From positions 2,170,001-2,234,000 of the forward strand of contig NC_007908.1 of the NCBI RefSeq assembly GCF_000013605.1: a stretch of 64,000 bases of DNA, written 5' to 3'. The first letter of the stretch is position 1; each line of letters starts with the position of its first letter. The stretch is from Rhodoferax ferrireducens T118. GTDB taxonomy: Bacteria > Pseudomonadota > Gammaproteobacteria > Burkholderiales > Burkholderiaceae_C. Positions 1 to 8,572 of this stretch are shown piece after piece. A program made the translations under genes and the position numbers. Below the pieces are notes generated by a model. The model made no database searches and was not told where the DNA came from. It worked only from the letters and a program-made list of their open reading frames with translations.

Positions 1-2
1 GT

Positions 3-233
3 GAGCTGCTGGGTGCGGGTTATCCGCTGCTGGTCGGTTGGTCGCGAAAATCATCATTGGCAGCGATCACAGCCACCCCGCTGGCCGCCGCGGCGACACT
101 GGATGTTCATGAGCGCCTGGTGCCCAGTGTGGCCGCTGCGTTGTTGGCCGTGGAGCGTGGCGCAGCCATTGTCCGTGTGCATGACGTGCGGGAAACCGTG
201 CAGGCTCTCAAGGTGCTCGGCGCTATAAGATAG
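3..233 (+). CDS. folP: Dihydropteroate synthase, C-terminal part
   Basis: Only the last 76 codons are in the window; the gene begins upstream. FolP joins p-aminobenzoate to the pterin diphosphate in folate synthesis. The fragment carries the family's late motifs: GWSRKSSL (conserved Arg-Lys-Ser) and the terminal IVRVHDV (Arg-x-His), followed by a typical ETVQAL tail. The reading frame starts at the third base of the window and ends with TAG. glmM starts 41 bases downstream on the same strand, the usual folP-glmM arrangement in proteobacteria. Confidence 0.9.
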   Translation, partial: ELLGAGYPLLVGWSRKSSLAAITATPLAAAATLDVHERLVPSVAAALLAVERGAAIVRVHDVRETVQALKVLGAIR

Positions 234-274
234 TTGGCGTCGATTTCATTTAACAGATAGGCAAGAGTAGATCA

Positions 275-1606
275 ATGACTAGAAAATATTTTGGCACGGA
301 TGGTATTCGCGGCACGGTTGGGCAAGCGCCCATCACCCCTGATTTTGTGTTGCGTCTGGCCCACGCGGTGGGTCGCGTGCTCAAAAAATCAGAAGCGCGT
401 CCGACCGTGCTAATTGGCAAGGACACCCGCATCTCGGGCTACATGCTGGAGAGCGCGCTGGAGAGTGGTTTCAATTCTGCCGGTGTCGATGTCGTGTTGC
501 TGGGTCCCTTGCCGACACCGGGCGTGGCCTACCTCACGCGCGCTCAGCGAGCCTCGCTGGGCGTGGTCATCAGCGCCAGCCACAACCCCTTTGCCGACAA
601 TGGCATTAAGTTTTTCAGTGCTCAGGGCAGCAAACTGCCAGACGTTTGGGAGCATGACGTGGAGGCTGCGCTGGATGAGCCACCGGTATGGGCTGATTCC
701 GCCAGCCTGGGCAAGACGCGGCGACTCGATGATGCCGCAGGCCGCTACATTGAATTTTGCAAAAGTACATTTGCCAACGACCTCACGCTCAAGGGGCTCA
801 AAATCGTGGTGGATGCTGCGCACGGTGCGGCCTACCAGGTGGCGCCCAAGGTGTTTCACGAATTGGGGGCAGAAGTCGTCGCCATTGGCTGTTCGCCCGA
901 CGGTTTAAACATCAACCACGAGGTGGGAGCCACACATCCGCAGGCCTTGATTGAAGCCGTCAAGGCGCACCAAGCTGATTTTGGTGTGGCGCTCGATGGC
1001 GATGCTGATCGTCTGCAGTTGGTTGACCATGCGGGTCGTCTGTACAACGGAGATGAGCTGTTATATCTGTTGGTGGACGAGCGACTGGGACGCGATGAAC
1101 CGGTACCGGGTGTGGTGGGTACCTTGATGACCAATATGGCCGTGGAGGTGGCGCTTCGAGCCCGTGGGGTGCAGTTTGTGCGCGCCAAGGTGGGGGATCG
1201 TTATGTGCTGGAAGAGCTTGAAAAGCACAAGTGGCTGCTTGGCGGAGAAGGCTCTGGCCACTTGCTGGCGCTGGACAAACATACCACCGGCGATGGGCTA
1301 ATCTCGGCTCTGCAGGTGTTGCAAGCCTGCGTACGCAGCGGGAAGAAGTTGGCTGAGTTGCTCGCTGAAGTAACACTGTTTCCGCAGACGCTGATCAATG
1401 TCCGCTTGCAGCCCGGCCAGGACTGGCAAGTCAGCGCCAACCTGGCCAGCGAATCTCGGGCGGTGGAGACAGAACTGGGTGCCGCGGGCCGATTGCTGAT
1501 TCGTGCCAGTGGCACAGAGCCCTTGGTGCGCGTGATGGTGGAGGCGCGTGATGCCGTCCAGGCCAGGGCGTGCGCCGAGCGGATTGCCAACACCCTCTCG
1601 GTATGA
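275..1606 (+). CDS. glmM: Phosphoglucosamine mutase GlmM
   Basis: Converts glucosamine-6-phosphate to glucosamine-1-phosphate for UDP-GlcNAc, peptidoglycan and LPS synthesis in the cytosol. The 443 residues match the family length. Visible motifs are [10 protein letters not shown] at the N-terminus, the phosphoserine loop [12 protein letters not shown] with the catalytic serine at about residue 102, the metal loop DGDADR near residue 243, and the C-terminal phosphate-binding [10 protein letters not shown]. It follows folP and its stop overlaps the start of the next gene (ATGA), so the downstream acetyltransferase is probably translationally coupled. Confidence 0.97.
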   Translation: MTRKYFGTDGIRGTVGQAPITPDFVLRLAHAVGRVLKKSEARPTVLIGKDTRISGYMLESALESGFNSAGVDVVLLGPLPTPGVAYLTRAQRASLGVVISASHNPFADNGIKFFSAQGSKLPDVWEHDVEAALDEPPVWADSASLGKTRRLDDAAGRYIEFCKSTFANDLTLKGLKIVVDAAHGAAYQVAPKVFHELGAEVVAIGCSPDGLNINHEVGATHPQALIEAVKAHQADFGVALDGDADRLQLVDHAGRLYNGDELLYLLVDERLGRDEPVPGVVGTLMTNMAVEVALRARGVQFVRAKVGDRYVLEELEKHKWLLGGEGSGHLLALDKHTTGDGLISALQVLQACVRSGKKLAELLAEVTLFPQTLINVRLQPGQDWQVSANLASESRAVETELGAAGRLLIRASGTEPLVRVMVEARDAVQARACAERIANTLSV

Positions 1607-2124
1607 CCATGGCGCCCAACACTTCCCTGCGCGTTTGTCGCGCTGATTACGCCAACCCCGTGCATGCGCAAGCACTGGTGAGCTTGCTGGACGCCTATGC
1701 CCAGGATCCGATGGGGGGTGCCGAGCCCCTGAGTGAATTCGCCAAAGTCAATCTCATCCCGGCACTCGCAGCGCGCCCGCAGGCCTTCAGTGTGCTGGCG
1801 TTTGATGATGTGGGCGGTCTTGGCGGTGGTCTTCCTGTCGGGTTTGTGAATTGCATTGAAGGCTTCTCGACCTTTGCCTGTCAGCCTTTGGTCAACGTAC
1901 ACGATGTGGCCGTGTTGCCTGCGTACCGGGGGCAGCGTGTGGCCGAAAAGATGCTGGCTCTGGCTGAGAAAATAGCGCGTGAGCGGGGTGCCTGCAAACT
2001 CACGCTCGAAGTGCTGCACGGCAACGCGGGCGCCATTAAACTTTATCACCGCGTTGGATTTGCCAACTACCAACTTGACCCGGCCATGGGGCAGGCTCAA
2101 TTTTTGCAGAAGTGGCTTCGTTAA
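1603..2124 (+). CDS. GNAT family N-acetyltransferase
   Basis: A 173-residue single-domain acetyltransferase of unknown substrate. The acetyl-CoA loop is seen as [18 protein letters not shown] (Arg-Gly-Gln-x-x-Ala) around residue 110, followed by the typical beta-bulge strand and the LYHRVGF motif near the C-terminus. The ATG at 1603 overlaps the glmM stop codon; a second ATG two codons on is an alternative. An in-frame extension into glmM at 1570 was not used. The position behind glmM suggests co-expression, not a shared pathway. Confidence 0.8.
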   Translation: MTMAPNTSLRVCRADYANPVHAQALVSLLDAYAQDPMGGAEPLSEFAKVNLIPALAARPQAFSVLAFDDVGGLGGGLPVGFVNCIEGFSTFACQPLVNVHDVAVLPAYRGQRVAEKMLALAEKIARERGACKLTLEVLHGNAGAIKLYHRVGFANYQLDPAMGQAQFLQKWLR

Positions 2125-2207
2125 TGGCAAGCAGTTGAGCTTCCTGGTCAGGATGCTGTGCGCGTGGATAGCAGCAGAATATTGGCTATTCTTTTAAAAT
2201 CCTGCGC

Positions 2208-2540
2208 ATGAACTGGCTTCGAAAATTGCCTGGATTTCAGCAGACGCCCTATGGACTTGAGTGGCGCCTGCTGCGCTTGATGCCGACGGCGTGTCTGGCG
2301 GGTACGCTGTTGCCTGCCCTCATGTCGCTGGCTGCCCGTTTTTTGATCGTCGACGGCAGCGCGGCCGAACTGGCGCGACGCATTCAACTGTTTGATTTTG
2401 TGATGATTGGTTTGGTGATCTTTATCTGGGCGCTGGTGGTGACTGTCACCATCGGCTGTGTCATTGTCTGGCTCATGAAAGGCCCAGCCTACGTGGCCGA
2501 TGGCTTTGATGTGTCGCACAGCGATAAGCCAGGTCGTTGA
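2208..2540 (+). CDS. Small inner-membrane protein, unknown function
   Basis: 110 residues with two clear hydrophobic segments (about residues 27-48 and 63-90) and a basic N-terminus, so probably a two-pass inner-membrane protein with a short charged tail. I recognise no motif that gives a function. The ATG lies 84 bases after the acetyltransferase stop, with AT-rich DNA between that could hold a promoter. It is convergent with the GGDEF/EAL gene, whose stop is one base away. Confidence 0.65.
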   Translation: MNWLRKLPGFQQTPYGLEWRLLRLMPTACLAGTLLPALMSLAARFLIVDGSAAELARRIQLFDFVMIGLVIFIWALVVTVTIGCVIVWLMKGPAYVADGFDVSHSDKPGR

Positions 2541-2541
2541 T

Positions 2542-5166
2542 TCAGAGCCTTATGTCAATTGCGGACTGAGCGGGAACAAACGGCTGGTTTGAAGATGATT
2601 TTGTCCCCATGAACGCCTCAAACTGTTCAACCGGCAGCGGTCGGCTGAAATAGTAGCCTTGCACTTCGGTGCAGCCCTTGGCCTTCAAAAATTCAAGCTG
2701 CCCCTCGGTTTCTACCCCTTCGGCAATGGTTTGCATGCCCAGGCTTGTCGCCATGCTGATGATGGCGCCCACAATCGCCTTGTCGTCGGAGTCTTCGGTG
2801 ATGTCACGCACAAAAGACTGATCGATCTTGATTTTGTAGACCCGAAACTTTTTCAGGTAGCTCAGCGACGAGTAACCCGTGCCAAAGTCATCAATCGACA
2901 TGCGTACGCCGCGCTCGTGCAAATTGTTCATGACGGCAATGGCCCCCAGCGGGTCGGTCATGGCAACGTTTTCGGTCAGTTCGAGTTCCAGCAAATGGGC
3001 GGGCAACTGGGCTTCATTCAGAATGCTGGTTACCAGTTCAGGTAGGTCGGCATGGCGGAACTGCACCGATGACAGATTGACAGAGAGAGCAATGGGCAGC
3101 ATCCCGGCGTCAATCCATGCCTTGAGCTGCTGCACGGAGGTACGCAGGACCCATTCGCCGATGGGCAAAATCAGTCCGCAGGTCTCGGCCACGGGAATGA
3201 ATTCAGCCGGCGGCACAGCCCCCAGTTCGGGGTGACTCCATCGCAGCAAGGCTTCTGCGCCAACGACACGGCCACTCGCCAGCGAAATTTGCGGCTGGTA
3301 GTGCAACTGCAGCTGATTGCGCTCCAAAGCACGGCGCAGCGCATTTTCCAGCGTCAGGGTGCGTTCAGAGCGAGCCTGCATTTCTGCCGTGAAGAAGCGG
3401 TAGTTGTTGCGCCCGTCTTTTTTAGCGCGGTACATCGCGGCATCGGCGCAACGTGACAGCGTGTCGAAGTCCGAGCCATCGCCAGGAAACAAGGCAATCC
3501 CGATGCTGGGTGTCACCGTCAACTCATGCGGTTCGAGCTCAAATGCCACCAATGCCGATTGCAGCAACATTTCGGCGATATGTGCAGCACCCGCAGCATT
3601 TGTTTCGGGAAGTACCAAAATGAACTCATCACCACCCAGACGGCAAACTGTGTCCTGCTCACGCACGGCGCCTTTGAGCCGACCCGCTAGCGCAATCAGC
3701 ACTTCGTCGCCTACCCGGTGTCCGAGCGAGTCGTTGACGTTCTTGAAATGATCCAGGTCCAGGAGCAACAGCGCCAGCGGTGTGCCATTGCGCTGCGCGG
3801 CGCTAAGTGCCAGGTTGCAGCGGTCGGTCAACAACACCCGATTGGGCAGGCCTGTGAGTGAATCAAAATGTGCCAGCAACTGGATTTTTCTCTCTGCCTG
3901 CTTGCTTTCGGTGATGTCGCGGCATAAAACCAAAAAGAGGGGTTCTTCGCCAGGCAACGCTGATTTTCGCGTCACCGACATTTCAAACCAGTGCATGCCA
4001 TTGTCAAGCGGCACTTTGATTTGTTTGCCGATTGAACATTCTTTTTCTTTGGCTTCCTGCAAGGCCGCCAGCACGATCTGGCAGGCCTGCGGCGGCAGCA
4101 ATTCCATGATCGTTCTGCCGATCAGGTCCTCGGTCGGCCATGGCAGTGAGTCAGTCCGGGACGAGTGTGCGTTGTAACAGCGCCCGTCCAGTCCCAACTC
4201 AAGCAGCGGGTCCGGAATCGCGCCCAGCGTGGCTTGAAGCTGTCGCTGCGTCGCCAGAATTTCAGCCGTGCGCTCGTTCACCTGCACTTCCAATCCCTGG
4301 TCACGCACCCTCATCTCATACAGTAACCAGGCGAGATAGGCCATCAACAGGCTGAGAAAAAAGTTGATGGTGGCCTCGAACCCGAGACGGTCTGATTGGC
4401 CCCAGCCGTTGATCGGCGCGACACTCAGTGTCCACTGGCCGTTGGGCAGTTCCAGCGTGCGCTCTACCGGTGCATCGAGCACACCGTTTCCAGACGCCTC
4501 AATGCTTTGTCGCTCGCCGGTGTCCGGTGCGGTGCGCCAAAGCTCGTAGGCATAACCGCGTTGCGTCAAAAGAGGCAGGCGGGCAGAGGCCAGAGCATCC
4601 GGAAACCGCAAGGTTACGTAAGTGAAGCCCCAAAACACCTTGTGTCCCTGCGCATCGTTCAGAAAGACGGGCAGACGCCCCACAACTCCCAGGCCACCTT
4701 GCGCAAGCTTGAGGGGTCCCGCCAGTGTCAGCCTGCCGGTGTCACGGGCCATGAGCGCCTCTTGGTTCTGGGTGTTGTCCTTCAACTGGTTAAAGCCAAT
4801 ACTTTTTTCATTGCCAGCAAGAGGCACCACGTTTCGAATAATGCCGTCGGGAGCCATTCCCAATGCGGCAACGCCCGGATAAAACGGCAGCATTTCAGTG
4901 GCGACCGCTTCGAAATCAGCGATGTTTCCCTGGCCCTGGCGAACCAGCGCGGCAATTGCATAGGTTGCAGACAAGGCCCGCTCGATATCGCGTTGCAGGG
5001 TGTGTGCGTGATCTGCGGTCAGATCAGCTGCTCGCGCGCGGACTTCTATAAGTGTCTGCTGTTCCCAGCGCCAGATTAAAACAGCGATGGCCACCGCGCT
5101 GAAAACAAAGACGCTCGTCGCCAAAATCCATTGGCGCGTGCGGTGCTGGCGGGCTGCATTCATCAT
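2542..5166 (-). CDS. CHASE-PAS-GGDEF-EAL cyclic-di-GMP protein
   Basis: An 874-residue membrane signalling protein. In order: a transmembrane helix (about 14-34), an extracytoplasmic CHASE-type sensor domain (about 70-250), a second helix (about 268-285), a PAS domain (about 310-420), a GGDEF domain with an intact RLGGDEF site and an EAL domain with the signature EALLRW and the loop DDFGTGYSSLSYLK. Both catalytic motifs look intact, so it could make or degrade c-di-GMP. It is divergent from ppk1, whose upstream region holds a Pho box pointing the other way. The input ligand cannot be told from sequence. Confidence 0.92.
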   Translation of the reverse strand: MMNAARQHRTRQWILATSVFVFSAVAIAVLIWRWEQQTLIEVRARAADLTADHAHTLQRDIERALSATYAIAALVRQGQGNIADFEAVATEMLPFYPGVAALGMAPDGIIRNVVPLAGNEKSIGFNQLKDNTQNQEALMARDTGRLTLAGPLKLAQGGLGVVGRLPVFLNDAQGHKVFWGFTYVTLRFPDALASARLPLLTQRGYAYELWRTAPDTGERQSIEASGNGVLDAPVERTLELPNGQWTLSVAPINGWGQSDRLGFEATINFFLSLLMAYLAWLLYEMRVRDQGLEVQVNERTAEILATQRQLQATLGAIPDPLLELGLDGRCYNAHSSRTDSLPWPTEDLIGRTIMELLPPQACQIVLAALQEAKEKECSIGKQIKVPLDNGMHWFEMSVTRKSALPGEEPLFLVLCRDITESKQAERKIQLLAHFDSLTGLPNRVLLTDRCNLALSAAQRNGTPLALLLLDLDHFKNVNDSLGHRVGDEVLIALAGRLKGAVREQDTVCRLGGDEFILVLPETNAAGAAHIAEMLLQSALVAFELEPHELTVTPSIGIALFPGDGSDFDTLSRCADAAMYRAKKDGRNNYRFFTAEMQARSERTLTLENALRRALERNQLQLHYQPQISLASGRVVGAEALLRWSHPELGAVPPAEFIPVAETCGLILPIGEWVLRTSVQQLKAWIDAGMLPIALSVNLSSVQFRHADLPELVTSILNEAQLPAHLLELELTENVAMTDPLGAIAVMNNLHERGVRMSIDDFGTGYSSLSYLKKFRVYKIKIDQSFVRDITEDSDDKAIVGAIISMATSLGMQTIAEGVETEGQLEFLKAKGCTEVQGYYFSRPLPVEQFEAFMGTKSSSNQPFVPAQSAIDIRL

Positions 5167-5271
5167 GTCGGTCGGAGTCTATCAATAAAGGAGTCGGCTC
5201 GGTGTGCGCTTCATCGTCGACGGACCTGGTTTGACGCGTTGCGCCAGTTGAGCTGGGTGCGGAGTAAGCTG

Positions 5272-5300
5272 CTGTCACACGATTGTCACCAATACGGTCA
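5272..5300 (+). promoter_or_regulatory. Pho box upstream of ppk1
   Basis: CTGTCAC at 5272-5278 and TTGTCAC at 5283-5289 are exactly 11 bases apart, the PhoB half-site layout (consensus CTGTCAT with a 4-base spacer). A weak third unit, ACGGTCA at 5294-5300, keeps the phase. A possible -10, TATAAA, lies at 5312-5317. The site ends before the ATG at 5334 and would fall inside the longer reading frame from 5283, which supports the shorter ppk1. Confidence 0.75.
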
Positions 5301-5333
5301 ACAATCAGTCATATAAACGAGCCTTGGGGCATC

Positions 5334-7436
5334 ATGTCTTCATTCTTTCGTCAGCCAAAATTGATGCCGGCCACTGCAGCGGTGACGCTTCTTGATCGCG
5401 ATCACAGCATTTTTGCGTTCAACGAGCGGGTGCTGGATTGGGCCCGGCGCAAAGACGTTCCACCGCTGGAGCGGCTGCGCTATCTGTGCATTGTGTCTTC
5501 CAATCTGGATGAGTTTTTTGAGGTTCGGGCGGAGCCTCATCTGGTGGCCAACCAGCGTCAGGACGCCAAGGGAAACTATACGGTGGCGTCGTTTGAGCGG
5601 CTTGCCATGACCGCACACACCTTGGTCGCGAGCCAGTATGCGCTGTACAACAATCACGTGATGCCGACACTGGAGGCGCAGGGCATCAAGGTGGTCTCCC
5701 ATGGTGAGCGTAACGAGGCCCAGCGGCGCTGGGTCAAGCAGTTCTTCGAGCGCGAGGTGCGCCCTTTGCTGATTCCGGTCGGGTTGGACCCTTCGCATCC
5801 GTTTCCGCAAGTGGCCAATAAATCGCTCAATTTCATCGTGCGCCTGGGTGGCCACGACGCGTTTGGCCGAGAGAACGAGATTGCCATCGTGAAGGTGCCG
5901 CGTGTTTTACCGCGCATGATCCGCATGCCGGAAAAAATCTCGGGTAAAACATACCACTTCGTCTCCCTTTCCAGCGTGATTCGGGGACATCTGGCCGAGT
6001 TGTTCCCGGGGCGTGATGTCGGGCAGTTCTCACAGTTCCGGGTGACGCGCCATTCCGATCTTGCCGTGGATGAAGATGACGTCAGGAATTTGCGCACAGC
6101 CTTGCGCCAGGGCCTGGAATCCCGTCAATTTGGCCAAGCGGTGCGGCTGGAAGTGTCCGCTGGGTGCTCAGAGTACTTGTCAGCGTTTCTGCGCGAGCAG
6201 TTCAATTTGCCGGAGCAGGCCTTGTACCGCGTGCCCGGACCGGTCAATCTGGTTCGATTGACGCAGTTGATCGATCTGGTGCCGTTGCCGAAACTGTGTT
6301 TTCCCATCTACCAGTCCTGTTATCCGACGCAGTTGACACCGGGCGTATCGTTTTTTGAGCAACTCAAGCTGGGCGACGTCTTGATTCACCAGCCGTTTGA
6401 GAGTTTTGGCGGTGTCCTGGCATTTTTACGTGAAGCCGTGAATGACCCGCAGGTGCTGGCGATCAAACAGACGATCTATCGCACAGGCGTTGACTCAGAG
6501 TTGATGGATTTGCTGCGCGAGGCGGTGCGGCGTGGCAAAGAAGTCACCGTGGTGGTGGAACTCAAGGCTCGGTTCGACGAGGAGGCCAACATCAACTGGT
6601 CCGAGATGCTTGAATCCATTGGTGCGCAGGTTCTGTACGGCGTGGTGGGGCTTAAAACCCATGCCAAGATGATGCTGATCACCCGCCGTGAAGGCAAAAA
6701 GCTGGTGCGTTACGCGCACCTGTCGACCGGCAACTACAACCCTCGCACGGCGCGCCTGTACACCGATTGGGGCCACCTTACGGCCGACACGGTGCTCACG
6801 GCCGATGTTGAACATGTGTTTGTTCATTTGGCCAGCCACAGTCTGCTGCCCAAACTCAAGCGGGTATTGTTGGCGCCGTTTTATCTGCAACGCAAGCTGC
6901 TCGAGAAAATCAATAAATTGGGTGCTGTGGCCGCGTCCGGTGGGGTCGCTCGCATCGTTGCCAAGATGAATGCCTTGACGGATGAAGCACTCATCTACGC
7001 ATTGATTCAGGCCGGGCAGAAGGGTGCCAGGATTGACCTGATCGTGCGCGGTGCCTGCATGCTGCCAGCCCAGGTGCCGGGTGTCACCGACAACATCCGG
7101 GTCCGCTCCGTCATTGGCCGGTTTCTGGAGCACTCGCGGGTCTTCTACTTTCGCCTTGATGACGTGGAAGAGCTTTACCTGTCCAGCGCCGACTGGATGA
7201 ATCGCAACATGCTGCGCCGGGTAGAACTGGCCTGGCCAGTCACGGACCCGGCGCAACGCCAGCGCATTGTTGATGAAGAGTTGGTGGCCTATTTGCACGA
7301 CGGTGTGGACGCGTGGGACTTGCTGCCGGACGGCACCTATGCGCGCGTCAAGTGCGAGCATCCACGCCTGGCGCATGGTGCACAAGCTGCCCTGATGGCG
7401 CGCTACGCCGGACAGGACGACAGGCGCGCAGGCTGA
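5334..7436 (+). CDS. ppk1: Polyphosphate kinase 1
   Basis: Makes inorganic polyphosphate from ATP (reversible) through a phosphohistidine. The 700 residues fit the family. The N-terminal domain has FNERVLDWA and NLDEFFEVR. The catalytic core has YAHLSTGNYN with the autophosphorylated His near residue 461, and the second catalytic His is in LEHSRVFYF near residue 599. The ATG at 5334 was preferred because a Pho box and -10 occupy the DNA just upstream. sixA begins one base after its stop, so they form one operon, probably induced by phosphate starvation. Confidence 0.96.
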   Translation: MSSFFRQPKLMPATAAVTLLDRDHSIFAFNERVLDWARRKDVPPLERLRYLCIVSSNLDEFFEVRAEPHLVANQRQDAKGNYTVASFERLAMTAHTLVASQYALYNNHVMPTLEAQGIKVVSHGERNEAQRRWVKQFFEREVRPLLIPVGLDPSHPFPQVANKSLNFIVRLGGHDAFGRENEIAIVKVPRVLPRMIRMPEKISGKTYHFVSLSSVIRGHLAELFPGRDVGQFSQFRVTRHSDLAVDEDDVRNLRTALRQGLESRQFGQAVRLEVSAGCSEYLSAFLREQFNLPEQALYRVPGPVNLVRLTQLIDLVPLPKLCFPIYQSCYPTQLTPGVSFFEQLKLGDVLIHQPFESFGGVLAFLREAVNDPQVLAIKQTIYRTGVDSELMDLLREAVRRGKEVTVVVELKARFDEEANINWSEMLESIGAQVLYGVVGLKTHAKMMLITRREGKKLVRYAHLSTGNYNPRTARLYTDWGHLTADTVLTADVEHVFVHLASHSLLPKLKRVLLAPFYLQRKLLEKINKLGAVAASGGVARIVAKMNALTDEALIYALIQAGQKGARIDLIVRGACMLPAQVPGVTDNIRVRSVIGRFLEHSRVFYFRLDDVEELYLSSADWMNRNMLRRVELAWPVTDPAQRQRIVDEELVAYLHDGVDAWDLLPDGTYARVKCEHPRLAHGAQAALMARYAGQDDRRAG

Positions 7437-7437
7437 T

Positions 7438-7899
7438 ATGGACCTGATCTTATGGCGTCACGCGGAGGCGCAGGAATGGCTGGAGGGTTGTGACGACATG
7501 GCCCGTTCACTCACTTCGCGCGGCGAAAAACAGGCCGCACGCATGGCGAACTGGCTCGACCGTCAGTTGCCCGAAGGGACGCGTATTTTTGTGAGCCCGG
7601 CACGCCGTTGTGAGCAAACTGCGCAGGCACTGGGACGCAAATACAAGTTGCGAGAAGAACTGGCGCCGGCCGCCAGTGCCGACCAGTTGCTGGCGCTGGT
7701 TCAGTGGCCGCTTGCAAAAGGCACCGTGCTGGTGGTGGGTCATCAACCTACGTTGGGCCAAACCATCGCCCAGTTGCTCGGTTTAAGCGCGCCCGAATGC
7801 GCGGTCAAAAAAGGGGCGGTCTGGTGGCTGCGCAATCGCCAGCGCGAAGCACTGTCCCAGACTGTGGTCGTCGCGGTGCAGTCGCCCGAGGTCATTTAG
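7438..7899 (+). CDS. sixA: SixA-type phosphohistidine phosphatase
   Basis: 153 residues of the histidine phosphatase superfamily. The N-terminal catalytic motif is LILWRHAEA, with Arg and His at residues 7-8, and the second catalytic His is in VVVGHQPTLG near residue 102. Family members remove phosphate from phosphohistidines, as E. coli SixA does on ArcB and the PTS. The start is one base from the ppk1 stop. A neighbour whose enzyme works through a phosphohistidine is suggestive, but action on Ppk1 is only an inference. Confidence 0.85.
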   Translation: MDLILWRHAEAQEWLEGCDDMARSLTSRGEKQAARMANWLDRQLPEGTRIFVSPARRCEQTAQALGRKYKLREELAPAASADQLLALVQWPLAKGTVLVVGHQPTLGQTIAQLLGLSAPECAVKKGAVWWLRNRQREALSQTVVVAVQSPEVI

Positions 7900-7953
7900 C
7901 GAATCCACCAGCGCGGCATTTTCAGATGCGGTCCGGCAGAAGTTCGCGCCGGT

Positions 7954-8364
7954 TCAATCTTTGTTGGGGCGCCCGGTCTTGATGGCTGGCACGGCCTTCA
8001 GCGCGGCCAGAAAGGCCCCGTCTGACATGGCAGCCAGAGCCTTGATGCCGGCGCGGAGCAATTCACTTTTCTTGACGGCATGGGCCAGCTTGCCAGCGCG
8101 TTGCTTCAGGTCGTCGAGCACGGTGTATTCAGCCTTGGGGATGGTAAAGCTGTCGCGTACCAGTTTCGATTTTTTCACCTTGGCGGGCTTTTCAGTCTTA
8201 GGCATGGCAATTGGTTTGGCAATTGGCTTGGCGCTGCGTTTGGGCGCAACTTTTGCCATGGTGGCCGGCGCTACCGGCGCTGGCGTGACCTTGGCGCGAA
8301 CCACTGCTGGTGCGGCTGTTTTTGCAGATTTGGCAGAAACGATTTTTTTGTTTGTTGTGACCAT
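7954..8364 (-). CDS. Lys/Ala/Pro-rich protein with ribbon-helix-helix-like C-terminus
   Basis: A 136-residue protein in two parts. Residues 1-68 are low-complexity and very basic, rich in Ala, Lys, Pro and Val with repeated AKPIAKPIA-like blocks, as in bacterial histone-like tails. Residues 70-125 (VRDSFTIPKAEY, then two helices ending in ELLRAGIKAL) look like a ribbon-helix-helix fold. It is divergent from phoX and convergent with sixA, so it lies inside the phosphate island. It could bind DNA or, through the basic tail, polyphosphate; neither is shown. I assign no gene name. Confidence 0.7.
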   Translation of the reverse strand: MVTTNKKIVSAKSAKTAAPAVVRAKVTPAPVAPATMAKVAPKRSAKPIAKPIAMPKTEKPAKVKKSKLVRDSFTIPKAEYTVLDDLKQRAGKLAHAVKKSELLRAGIKALAAMSDGAFLAALKAVPAIKTGRPNKD

Positions 8365-8500
8365 GGTGAACTGTCCTTTAAAAAACGATTTATACAGTTT
8401 ATATTGTTTGATACAAATTCGTCAAGTTGCAGGTTCAATTGGACGGGTTTGCCTGGACACACACACGTGTCATCGCCATGGTTCGCGGTGTTTCACGGCA

Positions 8501-8529
8501 CTGTCATAAAACCGCCGTCATCCTGTCAT
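8501..8529 (+). promoter_or_regulatory. Pho box upstream of phoX
   Basis: Two perfect CTGTCAT units at 8501-8507 and 8523-8529 are 22 bases apart, two turns of the 11-base PhoB repeat. The unit between them, CCGCCGT at 8512-8518, matches 4 of 7. A -10-like TATGCT at 8540-8545 begins 10 bases after the last unit, the normal PhoB promoter geometry. It lies 44 bases before the phoX ATG. Confidence 0.8.
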
Positions 8530-8572
8530 GATTGATTTTTATGCTGATGGCTTTTCAACCCGAGGAGTCTCC

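Noticed and set aside
2447..2470. CTGTCAC followed by TGTGTCA inside the small membrane protein gene
   Set aside because: Spacing is not 11 bases and it is within coding sequence.
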